A stretch of 64,000 nt of DNA. Source: Marinococcus sp. PL1-022 (GTDB lineage Bacteria > Bacillota > Bacilli > Bacillales > Marinococcaceae). Positions 8,308-17,670 of this stretch are shown here, piece by piece. Within the stretch, counting starts at the first letter, position 1. Each line of letters begins with the position of its first letter. Below the pieces are notes generated by a model. The model saw only the letters and a list, made by a program, of their open reading frames with translations. It did no database searches and had not been told where the DNA came from. The stretch lies in NCBI RefSeq assembly GCF_033845285.1, contig NZ_JAWXCX010000001.1, positions 1,503,495 to 1,567,494 on the forward strand, read 5' to 3'. Both the position numbers and the translations under genes were made by a program.

Positions 8308-11046
8308 ATGGCTCAAAATCAAGACGTATTCAATGCTCGCAAGGCTTTTGAATCGAATGGCAAAACGTATTATTATTACGACATTAAAGCTATTCAGGAT
8401 GCAGGAGTTGGCGATGTATCGAAGCTGCCATATTCCATTCGTGTGCTGCTCGAATCTGTACTAAGACAGTTGGACGGACACGTAATTAAACAGGAACACG
8501 TAGAAAGCTTAGCAAAATGGGGATCGGAGGAAGGCTCCAAGTATGACGTGCCATTCAAGCCATCCCGCGTTATTCTCCAGGACTTCACCGGGGTTCCGGC
8601 AGTCGTGGACCTTGCATCGCTGCGGAAAGCAATGAATGATTTCGGGGGAGACCCGGATGTCATCGACCCGGCGATTCCGGTTGATCTTGTCGTGGACCAC
8701 TCGGTACAGGTAGACCGTTACGGTACTGATGACTCGCTGAACCAGAACATGAACTTTGAATTTTCGAGAAACGAAGAGCGCTACAAGCTCCTCAGCTGGG
8801 CAACTAAAGCGTTTAACAACTACAGCGCTGTGCCGCCGGCTACAGGCATTGTGCACCAGGTGAACCTGGAGTATCTTGCCTCCGTCGTACACACGAAAGA
8901 AACAGAAAACGGCGAAGTGGACACGTATCCGGATACGCTCGTCGGTACGGACTCCCACACGACCATGATCAACGGCCTCGGCGTCCTTGGCTGGGGTGTT
9001 GGCGGTATCGAAGCGGAAGCGGGCATGCTGCAGCAGCCGTCCTACTTCCCGGCACCGGAAGTGGTCGGCGTTCGTCTCGTAAACTCCCTGCCAAATGGTT
9101 CCACAGCGACAGACCTGGCGCTGCGCGTTACCCAGCGGCTCCGGGAAACGAACGTTGTCGGCAAATTCGTGGAATTCTTCGGCGAAGGCCTGGCGGAAAT
9201 GCCGCTTGCGGACCGTGCGACGATTTCCAACATGGCACCGGAATACGGCGCAACCTGTGGGTTCTTCCCGGTCGACGAAGAAGCGCTCAACTATCTGCGC
9301 CTGACCGGCCGCGACGAGGAGCATGTGCAGCTTGTTAAAGACTACTGCAAGCACAACCACATCTTCTTTGATCCATCCGAAAAAGAACCGCAGTTTACCC
9401 AGGTGATTGAAATTGACCTGGCGGCTATCGAACCAAGCCTGAGCGGACCGAAGCGCCCGCAGGACCTGATTACGTTATCCGACATGAAAAAACAGTTCAA
9501 TGAAGCGCTGACGGCTCCAGCCGGCAACCAGGGATTCGGCCTGTCTCCGGAAGAGATCGACAACGAAGCGACGATCGAACATCCAAACGGCAAAACGTCG
9601 ACGATGAAAACCGGGGCGCTTGCCATCGCAGCCATCACAAGCTGTACGAACACGTCCAATCCATACGTGATGATCGGTGCAGGCCTTGTCGCCCGTAACG
9701 CGGTGGAGAAAGGGCTTGAAGTACCGGAATACGTTAAAACGTCGCTCGCGCCGGGTTCTAAAGTTGTTACCCGCTATCTCGATGATTCCGGCCTGATGCC
9801 GTATCTGAACGATCTCGGATTTAACCTGGTCGGCTACGGCTGTACGACGTGTATCGGCAACAGCGGCCCGCTGCTCGAAGAGATCGAAAAAGGGATCACA
9901 GACAGCGATCTCCTCGTTTCCTCCGTACTGAGCGGTAACCGTAACTTTGAAGGACGGATCCATCCGCTCGTCAAAGCTAACTACCTGGCATCGCCGCCGC
10001 TCGTTGTGGCTTACGCGCTGGCTGGTACGGTGGACTTTGATATGTACCGTGATTCGTTCGGCAAGGATAAAGACGGCAACGATGTATACTTCAATGACCT
10101 GTGGCCGTCCGCGACGGAAATCAAAGACTTTATCACGCAAAACGTGTCTCCGGACCTCTTTAAAGAAGAGTACGAGAATGTCTTTGACAACAACGAGCGC
10201 TGGAACGAGCTGCAATCGGACGAAAATGCGCAGCTGTACGACTTTGACGATGAGTCCACGTACATTCAGAACCCGCCGTTCTTTGAAGAAATGTCCAAGG
10301 AGCCCGAAGACATTAAACCGCTGGCTGCTCTGCGGGCCGTGGCAAAATTTGGCGACTCGGTTACGACCGACCACATTTCCCCGGCAGGGTCCATCGCAAA
10401 GGACAGCCCGGCTGGCCGCTACCTGATGGAAAAAGGGCTGAAGCCGGCGCAGTTTAACTCGTACGGCTCCCGCCGCGGTAACCACGAAGTGATGATGCGC
10501 GGAACATTCGCCAACATCCGGATTAAAAACCAGCTGGCGCCTGGCACAGAAGGCGGCTATACGACCTACTGGCCAAACGGCGAAGTGCTGTCCATCTATG
10601 ATGCAGCGATGAAATACAAAGAGGAAAACACTGGCCTGCTTGTAATGGCCGGCAAAGATTACGGCATGGGAAGCTCCCGTGACTGGGCAGCGAAAGGAAC
10701 GAACCTGCTCGGCATTAAGACCGTTATTGCGGAAAGCTTCGAGCGTATTCACCGCAGTAACCTTGTGCTGATGGGCGTGCTCCCGCTGCAGTTCCAGGAA
10801 GGGGAAAACGCTGATTCTCTTGGCTTGACCGGGGAAGAGCAGTTCGATGTGAAAATCGATAATACCGTAAAGCCGCATGACATGATCGACGTCGTTGCCA
10901 CTGACGCGGACGGCAAAACGACTACCTTCCAGGTGGTTGCCCGTTTTGACAGTGACGTTGAAATGGATTACTATCGTCACGGTGGTATTTTGCAGATGGT
11001 TCTCCGCAACAACCTTGAAGCGGCAGAAGCAAAACGCAATCAGTAA
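8308..11046 (+). CDS. acnA: Aconitate hydratase
   Basis: A TCA-cycle enzyme converting citrate to isocitrate through a [4Fe-4S] cluster. At 912 residues it matches the AcnA/CitB type (909 in B. subtilis). The cluster cysteines are visible at about residues 446 (SCTNTSNPY), 512 and 515 (GYGCTTCIG). The swivelling C-terminal domain carries [14 protein letters not shown]. The start at 8308 follows AAGGAGGGG; an earlier in-frame ATG at 8269 overlaps the promoter. In B. subtilis this protein also binds iron-responsive RNA when it loses its cluster; whether it does so here cannot be seen. It is monocistronic, with its own promoter and terminator. Confidence 0.98.
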   Translation: MAQNQDVFNARKAFESNGKTYYYYDIKAIQDAGVGDVSKLPYSIRVLLESVLRQLDGHVIKQEHVESLAKWGSEEGSKYDVPFKPSRVILQDFTGVPAVVDLASLRKAMNDFGGDPDVIDPAIPVDLVVDHSVQVDRYGTDDSLNQNMNFEFSRNEERYKLLSWATKAFNNYSAVPPATGIVHQVNLEYLASVVHTKETENGEVDTYPDTLVGTDSHTTMINGLGVLGWGVGGIEAEAGMLQQPSYFPAPEVVGVRLVNSLPNGSTATDLALRVTQRLRETNVVGKFVEFFGEGLAEMPLADRATISNMAPEYGATCGFFPVDEEALNYLRLTGRDEEHVQLVKDYCKHNHIFFDPSEKEPQFTQVIEIDLAAIEPSLSGPKRPQDLITLSDMKKQFNEALTAPAGNQGFGLSPEEIDNEATIEHPNGKTSTMKTGALAIAAITSCTNTSNPYVMIGAGLVARNAVEKGLEVPEYVKTSLAPGSKVVTRYLDDSGLMPYLNDLGFNLVGYGCTTCIGNSGPLLEEIEKGITDSDLLVSSVLSGNRNFEGRIHPLVKANYLASPPLVVAYALAGTVDFDMYRDSFGKDKDGNDVYFNDLWPSATEIKDFITQNVSPDLFKEEYENVFDNNERWNELQSDENAQLYDFDDESTYIQNPPFFEEMSKEPEDIKPLAALRAVAKFGDSVTTDHISPAGSIAKDSPAGRYLMEKGLKPAQFNSYGSRRGNHEVMMRGTFANIRIKNQLAPGTEGGYTTYWPNGEVLSIYDAAMKYKEENTGLLVMAGKDYGMGSSRDWAAKGTNLLGIKTVIAESFERIHRSNLVLMGVLPLQFQEGENADSLGLTGEEQFDVKIDNTVKPHDMIDVVATDADGKTTTFQVVARFDSDVEMDYYRHGGILQMVLRNNLEAAEAKRNQ

Positions 11047-11060
11047 TTTTCCGACAGAAG

Positions 11061-11088
11061 GTCCCGGTCCGCCGGGGCTTTTCTTTTG
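11061..11088 (+). terminator. Rho-independent terminator after acnA
   Basis: GTCCCGG (11061-11067) pairs with CCGGGGC (11072-11078) and is followed by TTTTCTTTT. Confidence 0.8.
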
Positions 11089-11125
11089 AAGAATATTTAA
11101 ATTTCACATACCGTAATGATAAAAT

Positions 11126-11154
11126 TTGTCACACATTCCTCAACCTCTTATAAT
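11126..11154 (+). promoter_or_regulatory. SigA-type promoter for the tandem-AAA operon
   Basis: TTGTCA (11126-11131), a 17-bp spacer and a perfect TATAAT (11149-11154), about 90 bp before the first gene of the operon. Confidence 0.75.
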
Positions 11155-11242
11155 AAAAATAAGGACTAATGCGTGTTCAACCAGGGAATACGATAAAGAT
11201 GACTACTCATTTTCGTCCTTTTCCCGATAGGGGGTGCCTTTA

Positions 11243-13606
11243 TTGCAAATTAATGAGCAAAATAACATTTACGATATAATCGATAGATGGGAAAAAGAAG
11301 AAAATAATATAACGGTTAAACGTGCCTACGAGTGCATCCGGACGCTGGAGGAGAGCGAGCAGCCCTCCGGCTGTGCCCGCGTGTATGCGCTGATGGCCAG
11401 AGACCGCTGGAAGTATCAGCGCCGGTTTGATCCGATGATCCGCAACTGGCTGCAAAAAGCAGAAGAGCTCGACGATTCGGTGCCGCTTCTGCAGCAGCTG
11501 CGGCCGATGGAGCGGATCGACAGCATTCAGGAAAACATTCTCGACACCCAGCTGACGCCGCTCCGCGAAACGGATCCAGCCTCGGCCCGCTACCGTGTGG
11601 CTGAACAGCTGCGGGAGCAGTGCCGCCAGATGATTCAGTATCTCGATGACACGCTTGAAACGTGGAACCCGGAAGAATTGACCGTCGACTTTTTGAACGT
11701 GGTGGAAAACGAGCACCTGCGCGAGCTCCCGTTTCTGCTTGAAAACATCAAGCAGGCGTGCGAACGGCTGGCGTCGAGTACCCAGGCCTATATGGATACG
11801 GCGTCGGGCTCGTTTTATTCCCCGGAGGCCGTCCGCGAAATTAAAGAAGCGATCAGCCATGTGGAGCAGCTGAAGGGAAAGTGGAACGAAGCGTCGAGCT
11901 CGCTCACAAAGGTGGGCGAGGAGTATGCCGACCCGCTTGAAGAGCTCAACGACATGATCGGACTTCACGGTGTGAAGTCCCGCGTGCATAACATGTATCA
12001 TTATCTGCAGTATCAGAAGCGGCGCAAGGAGCAGGGGTATCAGTGGAAGGATGAACGAAGCCTTCACATGATACTGACGGGCAACCCCGGCACGGGCAAA
12101 ACCATGCTCGCCCGCCTGCTGGCTAAAATTTATCACCAGCTCGGCCTGCTTCAGCGAGATGAAGTACTCGAAACCGACCGTTCGCGCCTCGTCGGCTCAT
12201 ACGTCGGCCAGACCGAGGAAAAAACAATGGCGCTGATTAAGGAAGCGGTCGGCGGCGTGCTGTTCATCGATGAAGCCTACAGCTTAAAACGCGAGGGCAT
12301 GGCCGGAAACGACTTTGGACAGACGGCGATTGATACCCTGGTTTCTGCCATGACGAGCGGGGAATACGCCGGTACGTTTGCCGTTATTCTGGCCGGCTAC
12401 CCGGAGGAAATGCGGCAGTTTCTGCACGCCAATCCGGGGCTTCGCAGCCGGTTTCCGGAAAGCAACCATATCCACCTGCCTGACTACAGCATGGATGAGC
12501 TGATGGAAATCGGGGAAAAGGTCGCGCTTGAAAACGACTTTTTCCTGAGCGAGGAAAGCAAACGGGTGCTTGAAGAGCGGATCGAAAAAGAACAGGTGGA
12601 TGAAACGTTCGGCAACGGCCGGACCGTGAAAAATATTGTGCTCGACAGCATTTTCCAGAAGGGGGCGGCAATCGGCAACCAGGACTATATCGGCATCGAT
12701 GACTTTTCGCTGCTGACGGCCGATGACATCCAGAAGCCGGAAGGCGAACAGCCGAAGGACAAGCGCTCCGCCGTCCAGCAGCTCGATGACTTTATCGGCC
12801 TTGATCACGTGAAGCAGGAAATGAAAAAGCTGGCCTCCTTTATCCGCGTGCAGCAGCAGCGCCGAGAAGAAGGCGCGCCGACTGTGCCGATTCAGCTGCA
12901 TACCGTGTTTTCCGGACCGCCGGGCACCGGCAAGACGACGCTTGCCCAGGTGTATGCCGGTATCCTGAAGGAATACGGCTTCTTGAAGCGCGGCCACTGT
13001 ATTGTAGCCGGCCGCAGCGACCTGGTCGCCGAGTACGTCGGCCAGACAGCCGCGAAAACGAAGCGGAAGGTTCGCGAAGCCCTCGGCGGGGTGCTGTTTA
13101 TTGACGAAGCGTACGCCCTGATGTCGAGTTCGCGGAGCGACTTCGGCCGGGAAGCGATGGATACCCTCGTCGAAGAAATGACCAAGCACGACGAAAATCT
13201 GGTGGTTGTGCTTTCCGGCTATCCGCAGCCGATGCAGCAGCTGCTTGAAATGAATCCGGGTCTTGAATCCCGCTTTAAAAAAACCTTTTACTTCCCGCCG
13301 TACACACCGCAGGATCTGGCCGAGATCACGGAGCGTTCGGTGGAGCGGTTCGGCTATCACTTTGAGCCGGAGGCGCGCGAGCTGCTTGAAAGCAGGTACG
13401 CCGTTTCCAACACGGACGGCAACGCCCGGCTCGCTGAAGATGTGGCCGAAGAAATCTTTCAGCAGCAGGCCTTCCGGCTGTTCCAGTCGGAGGAGAACGA
13501 TGAAAATCTTCACGAGCTGACGGCTGATGACGTGAAGCATGCGCTTGAAGTACGGGTGAAATCCGAAGGAGAAGAAGGACATGAAGAGCGTTCACACACC
13601 AATTGA
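11243..13606 (+). CDS. Tandem CbbX/SpoVK-type AAA ATPase
   Basis: 787 residues. The first ~230 residues are predicted helical with no recognised motif. Two complete AAA modules of the CbbX/SpoVK class follow: Walker A GNPGTGKT near residue 279 and GPPGTGKT near 557. Each is followed by the class-specific pair YVGQT..KT and GGVLFIDEAY and an arginine-rich LxSRF segment. SpoVK of B. subtilis has one such module in ~320 residues. AAA proteins of this class remodel protein complexes with ATP; the target here is unknown. A TTG start at 11243 is preferred because AGGGGG ends 9 nt before it, whereas the GTG at 11234 touches the ribosome binding site. The gene end overlaps yneP by 26 nt, so it is coupled to yneP-yneQ-nadE. 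EccA of type VII secretion is a distant alternative relative, but no secretion genes are nearby. Confidence 0.8.
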   Translation: MQINEQNNIYDIIDRWEKEENNITVKRAYECIRTLEESEQPSGCARVYALMARDRWKYQRRFDPMIRNWLQKAEELDDSVPLLQQLRPMERIDSIQENILDTQLTPLRETDPASARYRVAEQLREQCRQMIQYLDDTLETWNPEELTVDFLNVVENEHLRELPFLLENIKQACERLASSTQAYMDTASGSFYSPEAVREIKEAISHVEQLKGKWNEASSSLTKVGEEYADPLEELNDMIGLHGVKSRVHNMYHYLQYQKRRKEQGYQWKDERSLHMILTGNPGTGKTMLARLLAKIYHQLGLLQRDEVLETDRSRLVGSYVGQTEEKTMALIKEAVGGVLFIDEAYSLKREGMAGNDFGQTAIDTLVSAMTSGEYAGTFAVILAGYPEEMRQFLHANPGLRSRFPESNHIHLPDYSMDELMEIGEKVALENDFFLSEESKRVLEERIEKEQVDETFGNGRTVKNIVLDSIFQKGAAIGNQDYIGIDDFSLLTADDIQKPEGEQPKDKRSAVQQLDDFIGLDHVKQEMKKLASFIRVQQQRREEGAPTVPIQLHTVFSGPPGTGKTTLAQVYAGILKEYGFLKRGHCIVAGRSDLVAEYVGQTAAKTKRKVREALGGVLFIDEAYALMSSSRSDFGREAMDTLVEEMTKHDENLVVVLSGYPQPMQQLLEMNPGLESRFKKTFYFPPYTPQDLAEITERSVERFGYHFEPEARELLESRYAVSNTDGNARLAEDVAEEIFQQQAFRLFQSEENDENLHELTADDVKHALEVRVKSEGEEGHEERSHTN

Positions 13607-14048
13607 AGTACGATATGCTGAAACGGACCAGATGGGCATCGTCCACCACGGCTCTTATGTGGTCTGGTGCGAAATCGGACGCACGCACCACATGAAGGAG
13701 ATGGGCTTTCACTATCCGGATATTGAGAAGGCCGGCTATTTGTTTCCGGTGCTCGGTATTAATATCGATTACGAAACGCCGGCCGTCTACGGCGAGGATG
13801 TGGAAATTGAAACGTGGATTGATTCTTATGACGGAGTGCGTGTAAAATATGGGTATATTGTGACTAACGCCAAAGGACAGACGTGTATTCGGGCGTTTTC
13901 AAGCCACGTATGTGTCCGCAAGGAAACGTTCAAACCGGTAGCCATCCGAAGGGCGCTGCCGGACTGGCATGAGGCCTACAGCCAGATGGCGGAGTCCACA
14001 GCCGCCGGGGCTGCCAAAGGCGGTGGAGATGATGGCGTTTGGCATTAA
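13581..14048 (+). CDS. yneP: YbgC/FadM-type acyl-CoA thioesterase YneP
   Basis: 155 residues with the single hot-dog fold signature of 4-hydroxybenzoyl-CoA thioesterase-like enzymes: VRYAETDQMGIVHHGSY, where the aspartate and histidine are the expected catalytic region, followed by a WCEIGRTHHMKEMG helix. Such enzymes hydrolyse short or medium acyl-CoA thioesters in the cytoplasm; the true substrate is unknown. The start ATG at 13581 follows a GGAGAAGAAGG ribosome binding site inside the end of the AAA gene. The last ~20 residues (AAGAAKGGGDDGVWH) are an extension that overlaps yneQ. The gene order yneP-yneQ is the same as in B. subtilis. Confidence 0.9.
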   Translation: MKSVHTPIEVRYAETDQMGIVHHGSYVVWCEIGRTHHMKEMGFHYPDIEKAGYLFPVLGINIDYETPAVYGEDVEIETWIDSYDGVRVKYGYIVTNAKGQTCIRAFSSHVCVRKETFKPVAIRRALPDWHEAYSQMAESTAAGAAKGGGDDGVWH

Positions 14049-14352
14049 AGCCCAGGAGCTGAAAGCCTGGAAACGAAAGGCTGCGTCGGGCGAGGTCGCC
14101 CTCTTAACGCACTACTGGTATGACCCGCGCTTTCCCGACTGTGATACGGTCACAAAAGCCTCCTGCCGGGACGTGGAAACACTCGTGCGCTGGGGCAGGC
14201 AGTACGGGCTGAAGGCTGGCTGGATCCATTACCGCGCCGACTACCCGCACTTTGACCTGCTCGGAGATTATGAAGCGCATATTCTGTCCGAGGAAAAACA
14301 GTGGGAGCAGATGCAGCGGTTTGGTATCGAGGCTCCTCGTTCAAACAAATAA
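14032..14352 (+). CDS. yneQ: YneQ family protein, unknown function
   Basis: 106 residues beginning MAFGIKAQELKAWK, with the conserved core LTHYWYDPRFP, RWGRQYGLKAGWIHY and YPHFDLLG of the YneQ family found next to yneP in bacilli. No enzymatic motif is recognised. The start at 14032 was chosen by similarity and GGTGGAG just upstream; the open frame extends further 5' but only through the yneP coding region. It overlaps yneP by 17 nt, which indicates translational coupling. Confidence 0.82.
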   Translation: MAFGIKAQELKAWKRKAASGEVALLTHYWYDPRFPDCDTVTKASCRDVETLVRWGRQYGLKAGWIHYRADYPHFDLLGDYEAHILSEEKQWEQMQRFGIEAPRSNK

Positions 14353-14373
14353 TTTAATCTGGAGGCACAATCT

Positions 14374-15201
14374 ATGAATGCAACGCAGAATGAAATTATT
14401 GAAGCACTGCAGACAACGCCGGAGATTGACCCGAAGCAGGAAATCGAGCGCCGGGTGCACTTTTTAAAGGAATACGCGAAGCAGGCCGGAGTTAAAGGCT
14501 TTGTCCTCGGCATTTCCGGCGGCCAGGATTCGACGCTCGCGGGCAAGCTTGCCCAGATGGCGGTCGATGAGCTCGAAACCGAGCAGGCCGTGCCGTTTAA
14601 ATTCGTCGCGCTCCGTCTGCCGTACGGCCAACAGCATGATGAAGACGATGCGGCAAAGGCGCTTGACTACATCGAGCCGCAGGAAACGTATACGATCGAC
14701 GTGCAGCCGGGCGTGGACGCGTCGGTGCAGGCGTTTGAGCGGGCCCTCGGGACGACCATGTCCGACTTTATCAAAGGCAACACCAAGGCCCGGGAGCGGA
14801 TGAAGGCCCAGTACGATGTCGCCGGGGCCGAAGGGCTGCTTGTGCTCGGCACCGACCATGCGGCAGAAGCGGTCACCGGCTTTTATACGAAGCACGGGGA
14901 CGGCGCCTGTGATGTGGCACCGCTGTTTGGCCTGAACAAGCGGCAGGGCAAAATGCTGCTGCGCGAGCTCGAAGCACCGGCATCAACGTTTGAAAAGGTA
15001 CCGACCGCCGATCTGGAAAGCGACCGTCCGGGTCTTCCGGACGAGGAAGCGCTCGGGCTGACGTATGATCAGATTGACGACTTTCTCGAAGGACGCAGCA
15101 TCGATGCCAACGCCCATGAACGGCTGGTGGGCATGTACAACAGGACAGCGCACAAACGGGAGCTGCCGGCAACGTTATACGATACGTGGTGGAAAGAATA
15201 A
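14374..15201 (+). CDS. nadE: NH3-dependent NAD synthetase
   Basis: The last step of NAD biosynthesis: amidation of deamido-NAD with ATP and ammonia. It has 275 residues, close to the 272 of B. subtilis NadE. The PP-loop of N-type ATP pyrophosphatases is visible at residues 48-54 (SGGQDST), and the C-terminal part contains GLTYDQIDDFLEG. No glutaminase domain is present, so ammonia is the nitrogen source. GGAGG precedes the ATG. It follows yneQ by 21 nt and ends the operon at a terminator. Confidence 0.97.
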   Translation: MNATQNEIIEALQTTPEIDPKQEIERRVHFLKEYAKQAGVKGFVLGISGGQDSTLAGKLAQMAVDELETEQAVPFKFVALRLPYGQQHDEDDAAKALDYIEPQETYTIDVQPGVDASVQAFERALGTTMSDFIKGNTKARERMKAQYDVAGAEGLLVLGTDHAAEAVTGFYTKHGDGACDVAPLFGLNKRQGKMLLRELEAPASTFEKVPTADLESDRPGLPDEEALGLTYDQIDDFLEGRSIDANAHERLVGMYNRTAHKRELPATLYDTWWKE

Positions 15202-15211
15202 CAAGCGTCTG

Positions 15212-15240
15212 CGGATGGTCCCTTGCGGCCATCCGTTTTT
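15212..15240 (+). terminator. Rho-independent terminator after nadE
   Basis: CGGATGG (15212-15218) pairs with CCATCCG (15229-15235) and is followed by TTTTT. Confidence 0.85.
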
Positions 15241-15343
15241 CACAAATGCGGGAAATACTGGACGCCGGCTGTGAAGTTTGATATACAGATAACAGAAAGA
15301 AAAGGAGAGAACACCGAAATACGCTAAAGGAGTACGATAGTGC

Positions 15344-16252
15344 ATGCCTATTAAAGTGCCTGACTATTTGCCGGCCAAGGACACGCTGGAAAAAGAAAAT
15401 ATTTTCATTATGAACGAAAGCAGGGCCTATCTGCAGGATATCCGTCCCCTGAAAATCGTCATCCTGAACCTGATGCCCCTAAAGGAACGCACAGAGACCC
15501 AGATTCTGCGGATGCTCAGTAATACGCCGCTGCAGGTGGACGTCTCGTTTCTGCATCCGGACACCCACCGGTCCAAAAATACGCCGCGCGAGCATCTGTC
15601 CTCATTCTATAAAACGATCGATGAAGTGCGGAGCCGGAAATTTGACGGCATGATTATCACCGGCGCCCCGCTTGAAAAAATTCCATTTGAAGAGGTGGAC
15701 TTCTGGGAGGAGCTGCAGAGCATTCTCGACTGGAGCGACCAGAACGTCACAAACACGATGCACATCTGCTGGGGCGCCCAGGCCGGCCTGTACCACCACC
15801 ACGGCATCGACAAGCACCCGCTTCCGAAAAAGCAGTTCGGCGTCTACCCGCACTATATTAATGGACGCAATGAAAAGCTGTTGAGCGGGTTCGACGATCA
15901 GTTTTACGTGCCGCACTCCCGGTACACGAAAACGAGGCGCGAGGACGTGGAAGCCTGTCCGGACCTCGACATTCTGTCGGAATCCGACGAAGCGGGACTG
16001 TATATCGTAGCGACCAAGGACCGTAAGCGGATTTACGTGACCGGCCACAGTGAATACGATGCAGAGACCCTGCGCGATGAATTTGAACGCGATATGCGCC
16101 GCGGGCTGGGGACCGAGGTGCCGGAGAACTACTTTCCGGATGACAATCACCTGTATTCCCCGCTGAAAATGTGGCGCGCCCATGCGACGCTGCTGTTTAC
16201 GAACTGGCTGAACTACTATGTGTATCAGGAGACGCCGTTCGATTTTGCCTAA
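15344..16252 (+). CDS. metA: Homoserine O-acyltransferase MetA, predicted acetyl-CoA type
   Basis: The first committed step of methionine synthesis, acylating homoserine. 302 residues of the MetA (class I glutamine amidotransferase-like) family. Catalytic Cys142 (HICWGAQAG), His235 and Glu237 ([11 protein letters not shown]) are at their usual positions. Residue 111 is glutamate ([12 protein letters not shown]). In this family Glu111 goes with acetyl-CoA use and Gly111 with succinyl-CoA, so the enzyme is probably a homoserine O-acetyltransferase despite the MetA name. AAGGAG lies upstream of the ATG. The ~100-bp leader shows no S-box (SAM) riboswitch, so any methionine control is by other means or absent. 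Confidence 0.95.
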   Translation: MPIKVPDYLPAKDTLEKENIFIMNESRAYLQDIRPLKIVILNLMPLKERTETQILRMLSNTPLQVDVSFLHPDTHRSKNTPREHLSSFYKTIDEVRSRKFDGMIITGAPLEKIPFEEVDFWEELQSILDWSDQNVTNTMHICWGAQAGLYHHHGIDKHPLPKKQFGVYPHYINGRNEKLLSGFDDQFYVPHSRYTKTRREDVEACPDLDILSESDEAGLYIVATKDRKRIYVTGHSEYDAETLRDEFERDMRRGLGTEVPENYFPDDNHLYSPLKMWRAHATLLFTNWLNYYVYQETPFDFA

Positions 16253-16254
16253 AG

Positions 16255-16281
16255 CTGTTTCCAAATTGGAAACAGTTTTTT
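16255..16281 (+). terminator. Rho-independent terminator after metA
   Basis: CTGTTTCC (16255-16262) pairs perfectly with GGAAACAG (16268-16275) and runs into six T. Confidence 0.9.
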
Positions 16282-16299
16282 CAGTCGGCGGAAAAAAGA

Positions 16300-16308
16300 T
16301 GATATAAT
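16300..16308 (+). promoter_or_regulatory. Extended -10 promoter for the ykuI-like gene
   Basis: TGATATAAT at 16300-16308 is a TGn-TATAAT extended -10. The -35 position falls in the T-tract of the metA terminator and is weak. Confidence 0.55.
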
Positions 16309-16380
16309 AGACGCGTGTGTGAGCAGCAGGCAATGACAAAATGGCAGTGCCGCCGAAGACTGAAAGCGGAAGATTGGGTG

Positions 16381-17607
16381 ATGGAGTTGGATGCGCTAGA
16401 CGTATTGATGAATAAAGAACAGATCATGGTATACTTTCAGCCGATACTGAGTGCCGATAAGCTGGAAATTTCTGCGTATGAAGTGCTCGGCCGCTTCCAA
16501 AACGACAACGGGAACGCCGAAACGCTCGAGAGCTGCTTTCGGGACCCGGGAGTGCCGTGGGAGTACAAGCAGGAAATCGACCGTGCCGTGCATCAGGCTG
16601 CCCTGGAAAGCTTTGCGGCCGGAGAGCGGACGGATATGATTTTTTTGAACGTGGATGCGGCCACCATTCTGGGCGACGGAGGAGACGGGCTGGTCGAATT
16701 TCTGCTTGGATACGAAGAAAGAGGCATCGCCCCGACCTCGATCTGCCTGGAGCTGAAGGCGACCGACTTTCAGCAGGACCTGTCCCGCCTGAAGCATTTC
16801 ATGCAGTATGCCCAGAGCGCCGGCCTGTCGATTGCGATTGACAATCTCGGCCAGGAAGCGATTCATCTGGAGCAGATTGCCTACTTAAAGCCAAATGTCC
16901 TGAAGGTGGATGTGACATTTTCCGAAAATTTTGCAGTCCCGAGCATTTACCGGGACGTGCTGCATTCGTTATCGACGCTGTCGAGAAAAATCGGGGCTTC
17001 GCTTTTATTTGAAAAGATCGAATCCTTTAATCAGCTGAATTACGCCTGGCGCAACGGCGCCCGGTACTATCAGGGATTTTATCTGGATAAGCCGAAAGAG
17101 ACGTTCATAGAAAAGGACCAGTTTCAGGAACGGATGAAAAAGGACATCCACCATTTTATTGATGTGGAACGCAAAAAAATTGAAGCCCAGATCCAGCTGA
17201 CCTCCGAGCTGAACAAGCGGCTGAACGACCGGCTCAAGCACGCGGATGTGATGGAGGATATCGACGGCTGGACGATGAAGACCGCCGAGTCGCTCGAGGA
17301 AATGAGCTTCCGGGTGTATGTGTGCGACCGGGAAGGATATCAGCTTTCCGGCAACGCCTCGCGCCAGAGCGGGGAAGCCTGGGAATACCGGACGGAGGAG
17401 CGCAACCGCAACTGGAGCTGGCGGCCATATTTCCTCGAAAACATTGTGCGCATGAACTTTGAACAGCGGGGGATTCTTTCTGATATGTATACAGATTTTC
17501 ACAGCGATGAAATGATCCGGACGTATTCCCATCCGATCACGGAGGATCTGTACGTGTTTGTGGACATTCCTTATGCGTTTTTGTATGAAAAAGATTATCT
17601 GCTGTAA
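16381..17607 (+). CDS. ykuI: YkuI-like degenerate EAL-domain protein
   Basis: 408 residues similar over their length to B. subtilis YkuI: an EAL domain (about residues 10-245) followed by a PAS/Cache-like C-terminal domain containing the RNWSWRPYFLENI segment. The EAL signature reads EVLGR and the usual DDFGTG motif is IDNLGQ, so cyclic-di-GMP hydrolysis is doubtful. YkuI binds c-di-GMP without clear phosphodiesterase activity, and the same effector role is inferred. No membrane segment is seen, so it is cytoplasmic. The ATG at 16381 gives the YkuI-like N-terminus (MELDALDVLMN); its ribosome binding site is weak, and an upstream GTG at 16315 in the same frame cannot be excluded. Confidence 0.82.
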   Translation: MELDALDVLMNKEQIMVYFQPILSADKLEISAYEVLGRFQNDNGNAETLESCFRDPGVPWEYKQEIDRAVHQAALESFAAGERTDMIFLNVDAATILGDGGDGLVEFLLGYEERGIAPTSICLELKATDFQQDLSRLKHFMQYAQSAGLSIAIDNLGQEAIHLEQIAYLKPNVLKVDVTFSENFAVPSIYRDVLHSLSTLSRKIGASLLFEKIESFNQLNYAWRNGARYYQGFYLDKPKETFIEKDQFQERMKKDIHHFIDVERKKIEAQIQLTSELNKRLNDRLKHADVMEDIDGWTMKTAESLEEMSFRVYVCDREGYQLSGNASRQSGEAWEYRTEERNRNWSWRPYFLENIVRMNFEQRGILSDMYTDFHSDEMIRTYSHPITEDLYVFVDIPYAFLYEKDYLL

Positions 17608-17611
17608 ACAG

Positions 17612-17647
17612 CGCCGGCTTCTCCTTCTGCGGAGGAGCGGCGTTTTT
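17612..17647 (+). terminator. Rho-independent terminator after the ykuI-like gene
   Basis: CGCCG (17612-17616) pairs with CGGCG (17638-17642), with an inner CTCC/GGAG pairing, followed by TTTTT. Confidence 0.7.
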
Positions 17648-17670
17648 ACATAAAAAGGAGCGCGGTATCG

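Noticed and set aside
15241-15343. SAM riboswitch before metA
   Set aside because: The leader is too short and lacks the conserved S-box core and a terminator hairpin.
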